A stretch of DNA of 64,000 bases from Gemmatimonadota bacterium (GCA_022826565.1 JAJDUP010000033.1:186001-250000); one strand, 5' to 3'. Positions 7,293-16,535 are shown, counted from the stretch's first letter. Made by a program: numbers and translations. Notes: generated by a model not told the origin, from the sequence alone.

Positions 7293-9797
7293 TCACCGCA
7301 CCGCCCGTATCCGCTCCTCAGCCTCACGAAACCACCCACGAATATCGACAGCCACCTCCTCGATTTCCCTCGGAGCGCGCACCCGGTCGCCCGCGCGCTG
7401 GTGCAGCGCGACGATCAGGGGATGCAGGCCCGTGGATTTGGCGGTGTCGGCCGAAAGGATGGCCAACAGGTCACGGGGCGCGGCACCTCTCGCGACCAAG
7501 CCAGCCACCAGGTCCAGCATCTCCCGCATCGTCACCTCATCGTCGGGAAGGTACACGGCATAGGCAGCCTGAAACGAGCCCAGCGCAGCTCGATGGTCCT
7601 CTTGGACGGCCAGGGCCAGTGACCTGGCACCCTCGGCGCGCCATTTCAACCACTCGACCCTCGACCCTGCCCACGGATCCTCATCATCACTCGGCCAAGA
7701 GCGAGCCACTCTTTCCAACCTCTGGCAACTCGCGAGGGCTTCGTCGGCGAGACCGATGTCGGCCTGCGCCATGCACTTCCAGCTCAGGGCAACCGCCGCG
7801 TCGCGCCGCAGGTCCAGGACGTCGGAGGACTGGACGCTGTCGATAACTGCATCATAGCTGCGGATCTCTTCTTTGCGGTCGCCGAGGCGTCGGCACGCAA
7901 GGGCCTTGCTCATCAGCGCCGCGACAATCTTCGCGCGGGTTTCGGGGTGACGGGTAGCGTCGAATCGGCCCACCACATCGTCGTAGTCACGGATGGCGCC
8001 GGGAACGTCGCCAAGATGCGCCTTGCAGCACCCGCGCGTAACAAGTGTTTCCGCGATCACCGCTTCAAATCGCCCATGATGCCACGATCCGAACCGACGC
8101 ATGAAGTCGTCACAGGTTCCGATGGCGGCGACATGGTCGCCAAGGCTGTGCTGTGCTCCTCCCCTCATGGCCAGCGTCAGGGCCGTCCACAGCCGGACCA
8201 TCTCGTCGCGGCTGTCGGCAAGACCCAGCGCCTGGTCGGAGAGTGCCAGAACGGCGCGCGCATTCCCCAACTGTTCATGGGCGAAAGCCTTCAGGTACCT
8301 CGTCCACGCAGTGTACGAATCCGTCGGGGGCTCCTGGGTCTCCTGCGATCGGGACGACAGGTCGTCGTCCACGAGTTCGATGACTCTCTCGAACTCGTCC
8401 GCCTCAACCGCCGCCGCAACGGCTTCCTCCAGGTCCTCGATCGCCTTGACCTCCGCACGGGTCGTCGCATGTTCCGAAGCCCGTTGGATGGCCTCCCACT
8501 TCCTGTCGACCTGACAGTCGCCAAGGGGCGGTCTGCTCAAGAGCGCCCACCGGATTCCGCGTCGAAAGACCTCCGACTCCGCCGCCACACCGGTCAGCCA
8601 CGCAGAGAACCTCCACAGATCCCCAACCCCATAGCACGCCACCATAATCCGAATCAGATTCTCCACGACCGCAGCTTCGTCCCGCTCCCGCCGCAGCTTG
8701 TAGTACATGCTGTACAACGGCTCGGCAGCCGCATACAACCGCTTCCGCCCCCGACCCTGTCGGACGACCGCACCGCGTTCGACCAGCCGCCCGAGCATGG
8801 TCGATACCACCCGGATGTCCACGCGCGCCCGTTTCGCGATTTCGCTCGCCGAGGACGGCCGCCAGAGGTCGATCACGGCCACGTACACACGCCGTTCCGT
8901 CTTGGGCAGGGCCTCCAGGTGACCCCGGAAGTACTCGGTGTGCTCGTCGATCATGGTGACCAGCTCGGACATCAGCCGACGAACGGAACGATGACGCGCG
9001 AACTCGGCCGCCATCACCAGCAAGCGAGGATTGCCGCCCGTGAGGATATGGAGCGGCCTGACTTCGGACCGGCTCGCCCGCCTCGCGTTCACGACTTCCC
9101 ACAGGCGAGCGCACTCCTCGGCGTTCAGCGGCCCCAGCTCGACGATGCGGAACATTTCGAAGAACGGCTCGGCAACGTCGTCCAATTCGCGGAAGCGGCT
9201 GGTGGCCGAGGCCAGCAGGATGATCTGCGGTTCGGTCTGAAGGACTTCGCGGAGCTGCCAGCCGAAATCGTCGTGGGCATCCCGCAAGAGTGACTGCAGG
9301 TTCTCGACTATGAGGACCAGCTGCTTCCGCAGTCGATCTGTGGCATCCAGCACGGCAGCGCGGGCCTGCGGCGCGGTGATCTGCTCCCGCCAGCGCGACG
9401 AGAGCGCAGCGTGGGTTTCGCGGAGTTCCCGTGCCATCGCGGCATCGTGCTCAGCGACCTCGTTGGCCAGATGGGACATGGTCTCCAGCCAGAAGTCTGT
9501 GAGCCCGAAGATCTCCGGGCTCTCCTCCATGAACCGAACCGGCAGCAGCGAACCGGCAAATCCCCGGTTGCTCCGTAGCTCTGCCGCGACCCGCGCAAGG
9601 AGCATGGTCTTGCCCCGTCCGCGCGGCCCGACCACTAGAGTGTGCTGGCACGAGGGGGACTTGATGTTGCCCCGAAGCTCATCGAGCAGGAGGCCTAGTT
9701 CGTGACCGCGGACCACGAACTGCTTCCTGATCTCCTGATCCGACTGGAAGAGGCCGGGGTTGAACTTGCGGATGGTTGGGACGGGTTGGGTGGTCAT
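7293..9797 (-). CDS. Large STAND/AAA-type ATPase with winged helix and helical (TPR-like) repeats
   Basis: 834 residues from the ATG at 9797. The N-terminal ATPase has VVGPRGRGKT (Walker A, residues 55-64), a Walker B-like VLIVEN near 150 and a sensor-like ILLASATSRF. A winged-helix segment (SASEIAKRARVDIRVVSTML...) lies near 330. The last ~450 residues are helical with repeated RRLGD/AHLGDVPGAIRDYDDVV-type units resembling TPRs. This ATPase, wHTH and repeat plan is that of signal-transducing NTPases that sense a ligand and switch an output. No separate effector domain is evident. The gene sits between accessory genes and has its own predicted leaderless promoter with a palindrome inside it, suggesting autoregulation. 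Function unknown. Confidence 0.75.
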   Translation of the reverse strand: MTTQPVPTIRKFNPGLFQSDQEIRKQFVVRGHELGLLLDELRGNIKSPSCQHTLVVGPRGRGKTMLLARVAAELRSNRGFAGSLLPVRFMEESPEIFGLTDFWLETMSHLANEVAEHDAAMARELRETHAALSSRWREQITAPQARAAVLDATDRLRKQLVLIVENLQSLLRDAHDDFGWQLREVLQTEPQIILLASATSRFRELDDVAEPFFEMFRIVELGPLNAEECARLWEVVNARRASRSEVRPLHILTGGNPRLLVMAAEFARHRSVRRLMSELVTMIDEHTEYFRGHLEALPKTERRVYVAVIDLWRPSSASEIAKRARVDIRVVSTMLGRLVERGAVVRQGRGRKRLYAAAEPLYSMYYKLRRERDEAAVVENLIRIMVACYGVGDLWRFSAWLTGVAAESEVFRRGIRWALLSRPPLGDCQVDRKWEAIQRASEHATTRAEVKAIEDLEEAVAAAVEADEFERVIELVDDDLSSRSQETQEPPTDSYTAWTRYLKAFAHEQLGNARAVLALSDQALGLADSRDEMVRLWTALTLAMRGGAQHSLGDHVAAIGTCDDFMRRFGSWHHGRFEAVIAETLVTRGCCKAHLGDVPGAIRDYDDVVGRFDATRHPETRAKIVAALMSKALACRRLGDRKEEIRSYDAVIDSVQSSDVLDLRRDAAVALSWKCMAQADIGLADEALASCQRLERVARSWPSDDEDPWAGSRVEWLKWRAEGARSLALAVQEDHRAALGSFQAAYAVYLPDDEVTMREMLDLVAGLVARGAAPRDLLAILSADTAKSTGLHPLIVALHQRAGDRVRAPREIEEVAVDIRGWFREAEERIRAVR

Positions 9798-9803
9798 GGA
9801 TCG

Positions 9804-9831
9804 AACATACATACAACGATGTCGTTGTCAA
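9804..9831 (-). promoter_or_regulatory. Predicted leaderless promoter with an operator palindrome in the spacer
   Basis: On the minus strand, TTGACA (9831-9826) is followed after 16 bp by TATGTT (9809-9804). Six bases later comes the ATG at 9797, so the transcript would begin at or next to the start codon. The spacer holds ACAACGA-TG-TCGTTGT (9813-9828), a perfect 7-bp inverted repeat placed where a bound repressor would block RNA polymerase. No Shine-Dalgarno site is visible, consistent with a leaderless mRNA. Confidence 0.5.
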
Positions 9832-9885
9832 CTGATTTGTTGTGTATGCTCGCGGCGGATTTCCCTCGGGAAACGCCTAAGCAGG

Positions 9886-10290
9886 CTACCGGGATTCCAA
9901 GCGAGGCCCACCAAGGGTTGGTTTCGGTGGGGAACTGGACAGGCCAAGCCAACCAAGCCATACGTCCCCAAGAAGGAAACGGGCAACCCGAGATCGGAGA
10001 ACACCGACGATAGCCTCATAAACCACGCGATCTTGAAATGGCAGCAGGGCAGCAGGGCGAGTGCGAATCTGTGACTTCGGTACGGTGATGATATGGGCAG
10101 GAGTCGGGTCGTATCTGCCGATCTCCAATTCCCGGACTAGGTACTCCGAAAATCGTTTGCCGAGTTGGCCACCCGCCTTATCCTCCGGTCTTGGGGGAAG
10201 AAGATCGTTACCCCTCGAGGCTGCACGAATGGCAGCACGGATGTTGAAGCGTTCGGCGACTCGCTGATATGGCGTGCGAAAGGAGTTCAT
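9886..10290 (-). pseudogene. Truncated reverse-transcriptase-like gene (N-terminal part only)
   Basis: 134 residues. The middle reads YLVRELEIGRYDPTPAHI...VPKSQIRTRPAALLPFQDRVVYEAIV. The RPAALLPFQDRVVYEA part resembles the first conserved blocks of bacterial reverse transcriptases of the UG/Abi and retron-like groups, where an arginine-containing strand precedes a (D/E)(D/Q)R-VVY-A helix. After FLLG the similarity stops, and the frame ends about 28 codons later in low-complexity sequence (WLGWLGLSSSPPKPTLGG). The fingers/palm with YxDD is absent, so the protein cannot be an active polymerase. It starts 3 bp after the stop of the preceding helical-protein gene. A small non-RT protein is an alternative; family assignment is by eye. 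Confidence 0.5.
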
Positions 10291-10293
10291 TGT

Positions 10294-10686
10294 CTATCTT
10301 TTGTTGTTCTCTTGAGCATCGTCACCAGCTGACACGTCTAAACGAAGCAGCACCTGTTCTAGCGAACTCAGATGCTGATCGAGATCCTCCCACAGATCCA
10401 GCCATCGGCTGTCCAAGGGTTCGCTCGGTTGTCGAATAAACTCGGAGATGCTCTGGATTGCATTTCCACGCCGAATGATCTCCTCCATCACCTCGTCTGC
10501 TTCACACGGAACCAATGACGTACCTAGCCTGTCGGGTGACGCAGTGCCCAGGAGCCCGGACGACAGCCGTGCCACGCTAAGGCCAAGTCGAGCGATCCGT
10601 GACCGCGCTACATACGGAACCTCTTCTCCTTGTGCGACTGCCCTTACAGCCCGTATTTCACTACGACACTTCTCTATAGTCGCCAC
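10294..10686 (-). CDS. Small helical protein of unknown function in the nucleotidyltransferase module
   Basis: 130 residues starting with GTG at 10686, preceded by GGAGG nine bases upstream. The start overlaps the end of the nucleotidyltransferase gene by 26 bp, and the stop is 3 bp from the RT-like fragment, so it belongs to the same transcript. The sequence is predicted helical (IEKCRSEIRAVRAVAQ, WLDLWEDLDQHLSSLEQVLL), without signal peptide, membrane segment or known motif. Its place suggests a regulator or partner of the nucleotidyltransferase or of the lost reverse transcriptase. I do not recognise the family. Confidence 0.6.
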   Translation of the reverse strand: MATIEKCRSEIRAVRAVAQGEEVPYVARSRIARLGLSVARLSSGLLGTASPDRLGTSLVPCEADEVMEEIIRRGNAIQSISEFIRQPSEPLDSRWLDLWEDLDQHLSSLEQVLLRLDVSAGDDAQENNKR

Positions 10687-11341
10687 CGACGATCACCTCC
10701 AAATGACCCACAAGCTCTCGTGCCCTTCCCCACCATGCCTTGCCATCCACCGAAACCAGCATCTCGCTACCGATCCGGCCATCGCCGTAGAGACGGTAAT
10801 TGTAGAGTTCACCGAATCCGTTCCAATCTCCCGGACAACCGAGGGCATCCACAATCGCTCGCACCGGACTGGTTCGCCCAAACTCCGGACAACCGTGCAA
10901 CCAGCACCCGAGTATCGCCGAGTGACGAATGATCGTTGCCAAGACCGACAGCTCAAACGGATCACTCCATCCCTCTGGACCGGATCTCTCGATGTCCTTC
11001 AGCACCATCGCGAAGCCTCGCACATCACGCGAGGCCATCGTGTACTTTGGAAGGCCGTCCAGCAGTCGCCGAAACACGCCACGGCACTCTTCGTCCTCGA
11101 AAACTGGTCGCCCCTCCAGCCGTAGGTGATGCAGAAAGAGCGACCCGTACTCTGCCATCCCTCTGATCTCTCTCCACGAATATCGACTAACGCTCGGGTT
11201 ACCCCATTCGTCACCGAACTCTGCCAACCTGCTTTCCGGCAGTGCACCGTCACCAATCATTAGTACATCTACGTCGCTGTCCGACCGAGCGTCACCGCGG
11301 GCGTGGGAGCCATATAGCCACATGGCTCGGGGCACCATCAT
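10661..11341 (-). CDS. MNT-type nucleotidyltransferase domain protein
   Basis: 226 residues. Near the N-terminus is LYGSHARGDARSDSDVDVLM, the pol-beta superfamily signature (GS motif followed by D-x-D metal ligands). The rest is mostly helical (DPFELSVLATIIRHSAILGCWLHG), like substrate-binding or HEPN-like partner domains of minimal nucleotidyltransferases. Such enzymes transfer NMPs to proteins or RNA, often in toxin-antitoxin or defence modules. The ATG at 11341 overlaps the stop of the upstream channel gene (ATGATG over TGA) and has GGAG ten bases upstream, so it is preferred over an upstream start at 11401. The downstream gene overlaps its 3' end by 26 bp. Confidence 0.8.
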   Translation of the reverse strand: MMVPRAMWLYGSHARGDARSDSDVDVLMIGDGALPESRLAEFGDEWGNPSVSRYSWREIRGMAEYGSLFLHHLRLEGRPVFEDEECRGVFRRLLDGLPKYTMASRDVRGFAMVLKDIERSGPEGWSDPFELSVLATIIRHSAILGCWLHGCPEFGRTSPVRAIVDALGCPGDWNGFGELYNYRLYGDGRIGSEMLVSVDGKAWWGRARELVGHLEVIVGGDYREVS

Positions 11342-12234
11342 TGCCGAATGCTCCATCGGAAAACGTAAGCCGCCATAAGCGCCAGCACTATGACCCCGCA
11401 AGCTGCCTCCACGATGGCGATACCATGGCTATACCACTGTGTCGCAGATATGGCCGACAACCCCGCGATCGGAAACATCGTCGAAACACTAAATAGCAAG
11501 TAATCGAAAAACCCAATGATGTGGCCATCTTGGTGATCGAATCCGGTGGGCAGCAGATAGTACACCGAGGGAAAGACCAAGAGCGCCGCGAGCAGGGAAT
11601 TGCGCACGAGAACCTTTAGGCTCTCACCATATCCGAGCAGATACCTGTTGATCAAACTCACGCCCAAGTTCAGCAGAGCCCTGACCCTTGCGAACCCGCT
11701 ATAGTGGTCCTTGTACCAATCGGACTCCCCAAGAAAGGCGTTTTGCAGGTGTTGTTCCCGAGACGCCATCTCCCTAATCCGATAGCGTCGAGCATCACCT
11801 CGCAATCCCAGCTTCGATGACTGCAATGCAAGATTCCGGCAGATGTCACTGCACAGATTGGGCTCGTCAGGTAGTGAGGACTCCATGTTGGCAAATGGTA
11901 TCTGACATCCTCGAAAGAGCGTGTATTGAAAACTGCAGGCGACTAAGACCAGTTTGGGGAACTCGCATTCATGAAACTTGCATCCCACGATGGTGCAGTT
12001 CTTTAGAGTGGCTCGCCGGAAGTAGCAGTTGATAAAGATGCAGTTTACGAAATCGAAAGCGTTAAGTGTAGCATCTTTGAAACTCATATTGACGAACGTG
12101 CAATGCCGAAAGCTCCCGCTGGACATGGACTGACCATCAAACCGTTGGGCCACAAAAGTCTTGTCACTCTCCTTGTACGGTGGCTGTAGAGGTTGGATTG
12201 GACGACCGAGAGTTTGTGCGATCACCAACTTCAT
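11338..12234 (-). CDS. Pentapeptide-repeat protein with C-terminal two-helix channel-like membrane domain
   Basis: 298 residues. Residues ~30-115 form pentapeptide repeats (F at every fifth position: FRHCTF, FDFVNCIF, CKFHECEF), a quadrilateral beta helix. After a basic linker come two membrane helices (LVRNSLLAALLVFPSVYYLL and IVEAACGVIVLALMAAYVF), separated by a pore-loop-like DYLLFSVSTMFPIAGLSAIS. That 2TM-plus-pore layout is the ion-channel-2 (K+ channel type) architecture. I infer a membrane effector gated by the repeat domain. GC content is visibly lower than in the neighbouring cox genes, suggesting later acquisition. It is the first gene of the module with the nucleotidyltransferase. 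An ATG with a close AAGGA is used as start. Confidence 0.75.
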   Translation of the reverse strand: MKLVIAQTLGRPIQPLQPPYKESDKTFVAQRFDGQSMSSGSFRHCTFVNMSFKDATLNAFDFVNCIFINCYFRRATLKNCTIVGCKFHECEFPKLVLVACSFQYTLFRGCQIPFANMESSLPDEPNLCSDICRNLALQSSKLGLRGDARRYRIREMASREQHLQNAFLGESDWYKDHYSGFARVRALLNLGVSLINRYLLGYGESLKVLVRNSLLAALLVFPSVYYLLPTGFDHQDGHIIGFFDYLLFSVSTMFPIAGLSAISATQWYSHGIAIVEAACGVIVLALMAAYVFRWSIRQ

Positions 12235-12288
12235 TCCTTCCCGGGTTTCAACCCCACTCCCGAACCTCTTGACGAGTCGTGGGGAGCC

Positions 12289-14655
12289 TCACCCCGCCAC
12301 CCCCTTCTCCCTCAGCACCTCCCACACCCGGTCCGGCCGAATCGGAATCTCCATGTGCGTCACGCCCAGGTGCGCCAACGCATCCACCACCGCATTCGCG
12401 ATCGCGGGCGGTGCCCCCACCGTAGCCGACTCCCCCACCCCCTTCGCCCCCAGCGGATGATGCGGCGACGGCGTCACCGTATGCCCGGTCTCCCACGCCG
12501 GCGTCTCCACCGCGGTCGGCACCAGGTAATCCATGAACGACCCGGCCAGGTTGTTCCCGTCCTCGTCGTACGGAATCTCCTCATACAGCGCCGGCCCCAG
12601 CCCCTGCGTCAACCCGCCATGGATCTGCCCCTGCACGATCATCGGATTGATGATGTTGCCGCAGTCGTCCACCGCCACGAACCGCCGCACGCTCACCTCC
12701 CCAGTCCCCCGGTCAATATCCACCACGCAGATATAAGTCCCGAACGGGAACGTCAGGTTCGGCGGATCATAGTAGTTCGTCGCCTCCATCCCCGGCTCCA
12801 ACCCCTCCGGCAAGTTCGTATACGCCGCGAACGCACACTCCTGAATGCTCACCGACTTGTCCGGCGCGCCCTTCACCGAGAATGTCCCGGGCTCCCAGTC
12901 CAGGTCATCCTCACTCACCTCCAGCAGATGCGCCGCAATCTTCGCCGCCTTGTCCCGGATCTTCCGCGCGGCCATCGCGCCCGCCGCCCCCGCCGTCGGC
13001 GTCGACCGGCTCGCGTACGTCCCCAGCCCATACGGCGCCGTGTCGGTATCGCCCTCCTCCACCTGCACATGCGCCGCCGGCAACCCCAGCTCCTCGGCAA
13101 TAATCTGCGCGTACGTGGTCTCGTGCCCCTGCCCCTGCGACTTCGTCCCGAACCTCGCGATCGCCTTCCCCGTCGGATGCACCCTCACCTCGGCCGAATC
13201 GAACATCTTGATGCCCAGGATATCGAAGTCCTTCGACGGCCCCGCCCCCAGCACCTCGGTGAAGCTGCACACACCGATCCCCATCAGCTCCCCCCGCGCG
13301 CGCTTCTCGGCCTGCTCCCGGCGCAGGTCGTCGTAGCCGATCATCTCCTTGGCCTTGTCCATCGCGGCCTGGTAGTCCCCGCTGTCGTACTCCCAGCCCA
13401 GCGGCGACTGGTACGGGAACGCCTCCTTCCCGATGAAGTTCTCCTCGCGCAGCGTCGCCGGATCCTTCCCGACCTTGTGCGCCAGCGTGTCCACGATCCG
13501 CTCCAGGCAGTGCACGGCCTCGGTCACGCGGAACGAACAGCGGTACGCCACGCCCCCCGGCGGCTTGTTCGTGTACACCGCGTCCACCTCGGCGTACGCA
13601 TTCTCCATGTCGTACGACCCCGTGCAGATCGAAAACAGCCCCGCGGGGAACTTGGACGGCGCAGCCTGTGCGTCCGAATACCCGTGGTCGGCCAGTGTTT
13701 TGATTCTCAGAGCGCGGATCCTGCCGCTGGAATCGGCCGCAACCTCGGCGTCCATGTGGTAGTCACGCGCGAAGGAGTCCGCCTGGAGGTTTTCCATCCG
13801 GTCCTCGATCCACTTGACCGGTTTGCCCAGCACGACCGACGCGGCAATCGCGATCACGTACCCGGGGTACACCGGCACCTTCCCGCCAAAGCCACCGCCG
13901 ATATCGGGACTCACCACGCGGATCTTCTCCTCGGACAGCCCCACGTGACCCGCCACCAGGGCCAGCACGGTGCGGATCGCGTGTGGAGCCTGCGTGGTCA
14001 TGTAGACGGTCAGGTGCCCCTCGACCGGGTTGAAGTCGGCCAGACAACCGCACGTCTCGATCGACGCCACATGAATGCGCGGCACGTGCATCTTCTCGCG
14101 CACCACCACGTCGGCCTCGTCGAAGATCTTGTCCGTCGCCTCCTTGTCGCCCGCCTCCCAGTGCCAGATCCGGTTGTCCTCCTGGCCCTCCTTGTCGGTG
14201 CGGAGCACGGGCGCGTCGTCTTCGAGCGCCTGGAACGGGTCGATCACGGGCTTCATCGGCTCGTACTCGACCTCGACCGCGGCCACGCCGTCGGCCGCCG
14301 CGTACCGCGACGTCGCGATCACCCCCGCGACCTCCTGGGACTGGTACATGACCGTGTCGGTCGGCAGCACCATCTGCGTGTCCGACATGAGCGTCGGCAT
14401 CCAGTGCAGGTTGTACGCCTCGAGGTCCTTGCCCGTCAGCACGGCGAGCACGCCGTCGATCTCGAGCGCCTTCGAGGTGTCGATGTTCACGATCTTCCCG
14501 TAGGCGATGGGGCTGCGCACGATGTCGAGCCACAGCATGCCCGGCAGGGTGAAGTCGTCGATGTAGTTGCCCTTGCCCTGCAGGAAGCGCGGGTCCTCCT
14601 TGCGCTTCATGGAGTGGCCCATGCCGCAGATCTTGGCGGAAGTTCTGGGTGCCAT
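12289..14655 (-). CDS. coxL: Form I (Mo/Cu) aerobic carbon monoxide dehydrogenase large subunit
   Basis: 788 residues. It binds the molybdopterin-cytosine-dinucleotide cofactor and oxidises CO to CO2. The active-site loop reads AYRCSFR (residues 370-376, Cys373), the signature of true form I CO dehydrogenase; form II and other xanthine-oxidase relatives carry AYRGAGR or other loops. The cysteine is the copper ligand of the CuSMo centre. MPT-binding motifs such as GGGFGGK are also present. It is the last gene of the minus-strand coxE-G-M-S-L set, and its ATG overlaps the coxS stop by one base (TGATG). Length is close to that of characterised CoxL. Confidence 0.96.
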   Translation of the reverse strand: MAPRTSAKICGMGHSMKRKEDPRFLQGKGNYIDDFTLPGMLWLDIVRSPIAYGKIVNIDTSKALEIDGVLAVLTGKDLEAYNLHWMPTLMSDTQMVLPTDTVMYQSQEVAGVIATSRYAAADGVAAVEVEYEPMKPVIDPFQALEDDAPVLRTDKEGQEDNRIWHWEAGDKEATDKIFDEADVVVREKMHVPRIHVASIETCGCLADFNPVEGHLTVYMTTQAPHAIRTVLALVAGHVGLSEEKIRVVSPDIGGGFGGKVPVYPGYVIAIAASVVLGKPVKWIEDRMENLQADSFARDYHMDAEVAADSSGRIRALRIKTLADHGYSDAQAAPSKFPAGLFSICTGSYDMENAYAEVDAVYTNKPPGGVAYRCSFRVTEAVHCLERIVDTLAHKVGKDPATLREENFIGKEAFPYQSPLGWEYDSGDYQAAMDKAKEMIGYDDLRREQAEKRARGELMGIGVCSFTEVLGAGPSKDFDILGIKMFDSAEVRVHPTGKAIARFGTKSQGQGHETTYAQIIAEELGLPAAHVQVEEGDTDTAPYGLGTYASRSTPTAGAAGAMAARKIRDKAAKIAAHLLEVSEDDLDWEPGTFSVKGAPDKSVSIQECAFAAYTNLPEGLEPGMEATNYYDPPNLTFPFGTYICVVDIDRGTGEVSVRRFVAVDDCGNIINPMIVQGQIHGGLTQGLGPALYEEIPYDEDGNNLAGSFMDYLVPTAVETPAWETGHTVTPSPHHPLGAKGVGESATVGAPPAIANAVVDALAHLGVTHMEIPIRPDRVWEVLREKGVAG

Positions 14656-15158
14656 CAGTTGTCCTCCCCGTCGGCGGGGGCGTCGGCCCCGGCCATCTTG
14701 GCGGCCGCGTACTCCACCGCCTTGACGATGTTCACGTATCCGGTGCAGCGGCAGAGATTCCCCGATATCGCCTCGCGGATCTCGGCTTCGCTTGGGTTCG
14801 CGTTGGCGGCGAGCAGCGCGGTCCCGGTCATCAGCATGCCGGGGGTGCAGAAGCCGCACTGGAGGCCGTGCTCCTGCATGAAGCCCTCCTGCAGCGCGCT
14901 CATGCCGTTCGCGTCGGCGAGGCCCTCGACCGTGCCGATGTCGGCGCCGTCGGCCTGGACGGCCAGGACGGTGCACGACTTGGTGGGCACGCCGTCGACC
15001 AGCACGGTGCACGCGCCGCAGTGCGTGGTGTCGCAGCCGATGTGGGTGCCGGTGAGCGCGAGTTCGTCGCGGATCAGGTGGACGAGGAGCAGGCGCGAGT
15101 CGACCTCGCGCGAGTGCGCCTCGCCGTTGACGGTGACGGTGACGTTGTGTCTGGCCAT
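14655..15158 (-). CDS. coxS: CO dehydrogenase small (iron-sulfur) subunit
   Basis: 167 residues with two [2Fe-2S] clusters: the plant-type N-terminal cluster ([16 protein letters not shown]) and the helical C-terminal cluster (CGFCTPGM...GNLCRCTGY). It passes electrons from the Mo/Cu site of CoxL to the FAD of CoxM. The gene order coxM-coxS-coxL is that of form I operons. It starts 4 bp after coxM and ends overlapping the coxL start. Confidence 0.95.
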   Translation of the reverse strand: MARHNVTVTVNGEAHSREVDSRLLLVHLIRDELALTGTHIGCDTTHCGACTVLVDGVPTKSCTVLAVQADGADIGTVEGLADANGMSALQEGFMQEHGLQCGFCTPGMLMTGTALLAANANPSEAEIREAISGNLCRCTGYVNIVKAVEYAAAKMAGADAPADGEDN

Positions 15159-15162
15159 GTCC

Positions 15163-16095
15163 CTACCCTCCCGCGCGCGAAAGCGCCTGACGGATGGCCC
15201 GTGCGGTCAGGACGCGGGCCATGTTTCTCTTGTACTCGACCGAACCGCGGCGGTCGGCGACGGGGTCGGTGGCGTCGGCGGCGGCCTGGGCGGCGGCCGC
15301 GATCACCTCGTCGGCGTCCAGGCCGCCCGAGAATATGCCGCGAACCCTGGCGATGGCGCCCTTGAAGCCGCGCTGCTCGAGCAGGGTCGCGCCCGTCAGC
15401 GCCTTCTCGGCCGCGGACGCCCGGATCGGCGCGAAGCCCAGGTTGGTGAGTCCGATGCCGGCCCGGGTCACCTTGCCGTTCTTGTCCAGCTCGAGCTGCA
15501 CGGCCACGCCCGCGACGGCGTAGTCGCCCACCTTGCGCTCCAGCTTGAGGTAGGCGCCGCCGCTCCTCTCGCCGGGCGCCGGGATGCGGATCTCGGTGAG
15601 GATCTCGCCGGGATCGAGCGAGGTCATGAAGAGGCCGTGGAAGAAGTCGTCGACGCCGATGGTGCGCTCGCCCTTCGGCCCGGTGGCGACCATCTGCGCC
15701 CGCAGCGCGAGCATGGTGGCCGGGTGGTCGTTGGCGGGGTCGCCGTGCGCGACGTTGCCGCAGATCGTGGCCCGGTTCCGCACCAGCGGGTCGGCGATGA
15801 CCTTGGCGGTGTCGAGGAGGATCGGGTAGCGCTCGGCGACGGTCGCGTTCTCTTCGAGCGCGGTCTCGGTGACGAGCGCCCCTATGCGCAGGGAGCCGCC
15901 GGACTCGGTGATCGAGTCGAGGCCGGGGATGCGTCCGATGTCGACGATGTTGGCGGGCGTCGCCAGGCGCAGCTTCAGCATCGGAAGCAGGCTCTGGCCC
16001 CCCGACATGACCTTGGCGTCGTCCAGTTCGCCGAGGAGCGCGAGCGCCTCCTCCAGGCTGCCAGGCGCGTGGTAGTCGAATTGCGGCGGAATCAT
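15163..16095 (-). CDS. coxM: CO dehydrogenase medium (FAD) subunit
   Basis: 310 residues of the xanthine-dehydrogenase FAD-binding family. The FAD pyrophosphate motifs are visible as [13 protein letters not shown] (~31-43) and [17 protein letters not shown] (~110-126). It receives electrons from CoxS and passes them toward the quinone pool. The ATG overlaps the coxG stop (ATGA), and the gene is followed 4 bp later by coxS. Confidence 0.95.
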   Translation of the reverse strand: MIPPQFDYHAPGSLEEALALLGELDDAKVMSGGQSLLPMLKLRLATPANIVDIGRIPGLDSITESGGSLRIGALVTETALEENATVAERYPILLDTAKVIADPLVRNRATICGNVAHGDPANDHPATMLALRAQMVATGPKGERTIGVDDFFHGLFMTSLDPGEILTEIRIPAPGERSGGAYLKLERKVGDYAVAGVAVQLELDKNGKVTRAGIGLTNLGFAPIRASAAEKALTGATLLEQRGFKGAIARVRGIFSGGLDADEVIAAAAQAAADATDPVADRRGSVEYKRNMARVLTARAIRQALSRAGG

Positions 16096-16535
16096 CTCAG
16101 CTCCTTCCCCAGAACCTCTGTGAACTCCTTGAACATCTTCTTGCTTACGTGCTGCATCATGCCGCGCCCGAGCTGGGCGAGGATGCCTGTAACGCTGAGG
16201 TTCGCGACGACCGTGACCTCGGCCTCGGAATCGCCGAGCGCCACGACGCTGCTGGTCATCTTCATGTCGGCGTTGCCCATGCCCGCCTTGCCCTGCCCCT
16301 TGGCGTGCACGGCCGCGGAGCGATTCGCCTCGTCGAGATCGAAGGCGACGGTGCCGGTGTAGGCGGCGTTGAGGGGCCCGACCTTGACGGCCATCCCGCC
16401 CTTGTAGGTGGTCTCGTCGAGCTTTTCGGTGATTTCGGCGCCGGGGAGGGCCGCCGCGACGCGCTCGGGATCGATCAGGAATGCCCAGACTTCGTCGGCG
16501 GGGGCGGAAACGGTGAACTTTTCTTCGATTCTCAC
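16092..16535 (-). CDS. coxG: CoxG-like SRPBCC protein, membrane recruitment factor for CO dehydrogenase
   Basis: 147 residues from a GTG at 16535, which has GGAG five bases upstream; an upstream in-frame start would overlap coxE and is less likely. The fold is START/SRPBCC (RIEEKFTVSAPADEVWAFLIDPERVAAALPGAEI). CoxG homologues bind menaquinone or anchor CO dehydrogenase at the membrane so that electrons reach the respiratory chain. The C-terminus (amphipathic QHVSKKMFKEFTEVLGKEL) could contact the membrane. It is placed between coxE and coxM with a 4-bp overlap to the latter. Confidence 0.85.
   Translation of the reverse strand: MRIEEKFTVSAPADEVWAFLIDPERVAAALPGAEITEKLDETTYKGGMAVKVGPLNAAYTGTVAFDLDEANRSAAVHAKGQGKAGMGNADMKMTSSVVALGDSEAEVTVVANLSVTGILAQLGRGMMQHVSKKMFKEFTEVLGKELR

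Noticed and set aside
12193-16362. A 1389-codon open frame on the plus strand opposite the cox genes
   Set aside because: It mirrors coxL, coxS, coxM and coxG codon by codon, is rich in Arg/His/Pro/Gly and has no domain; it is an antisense shadow caused by high GC.
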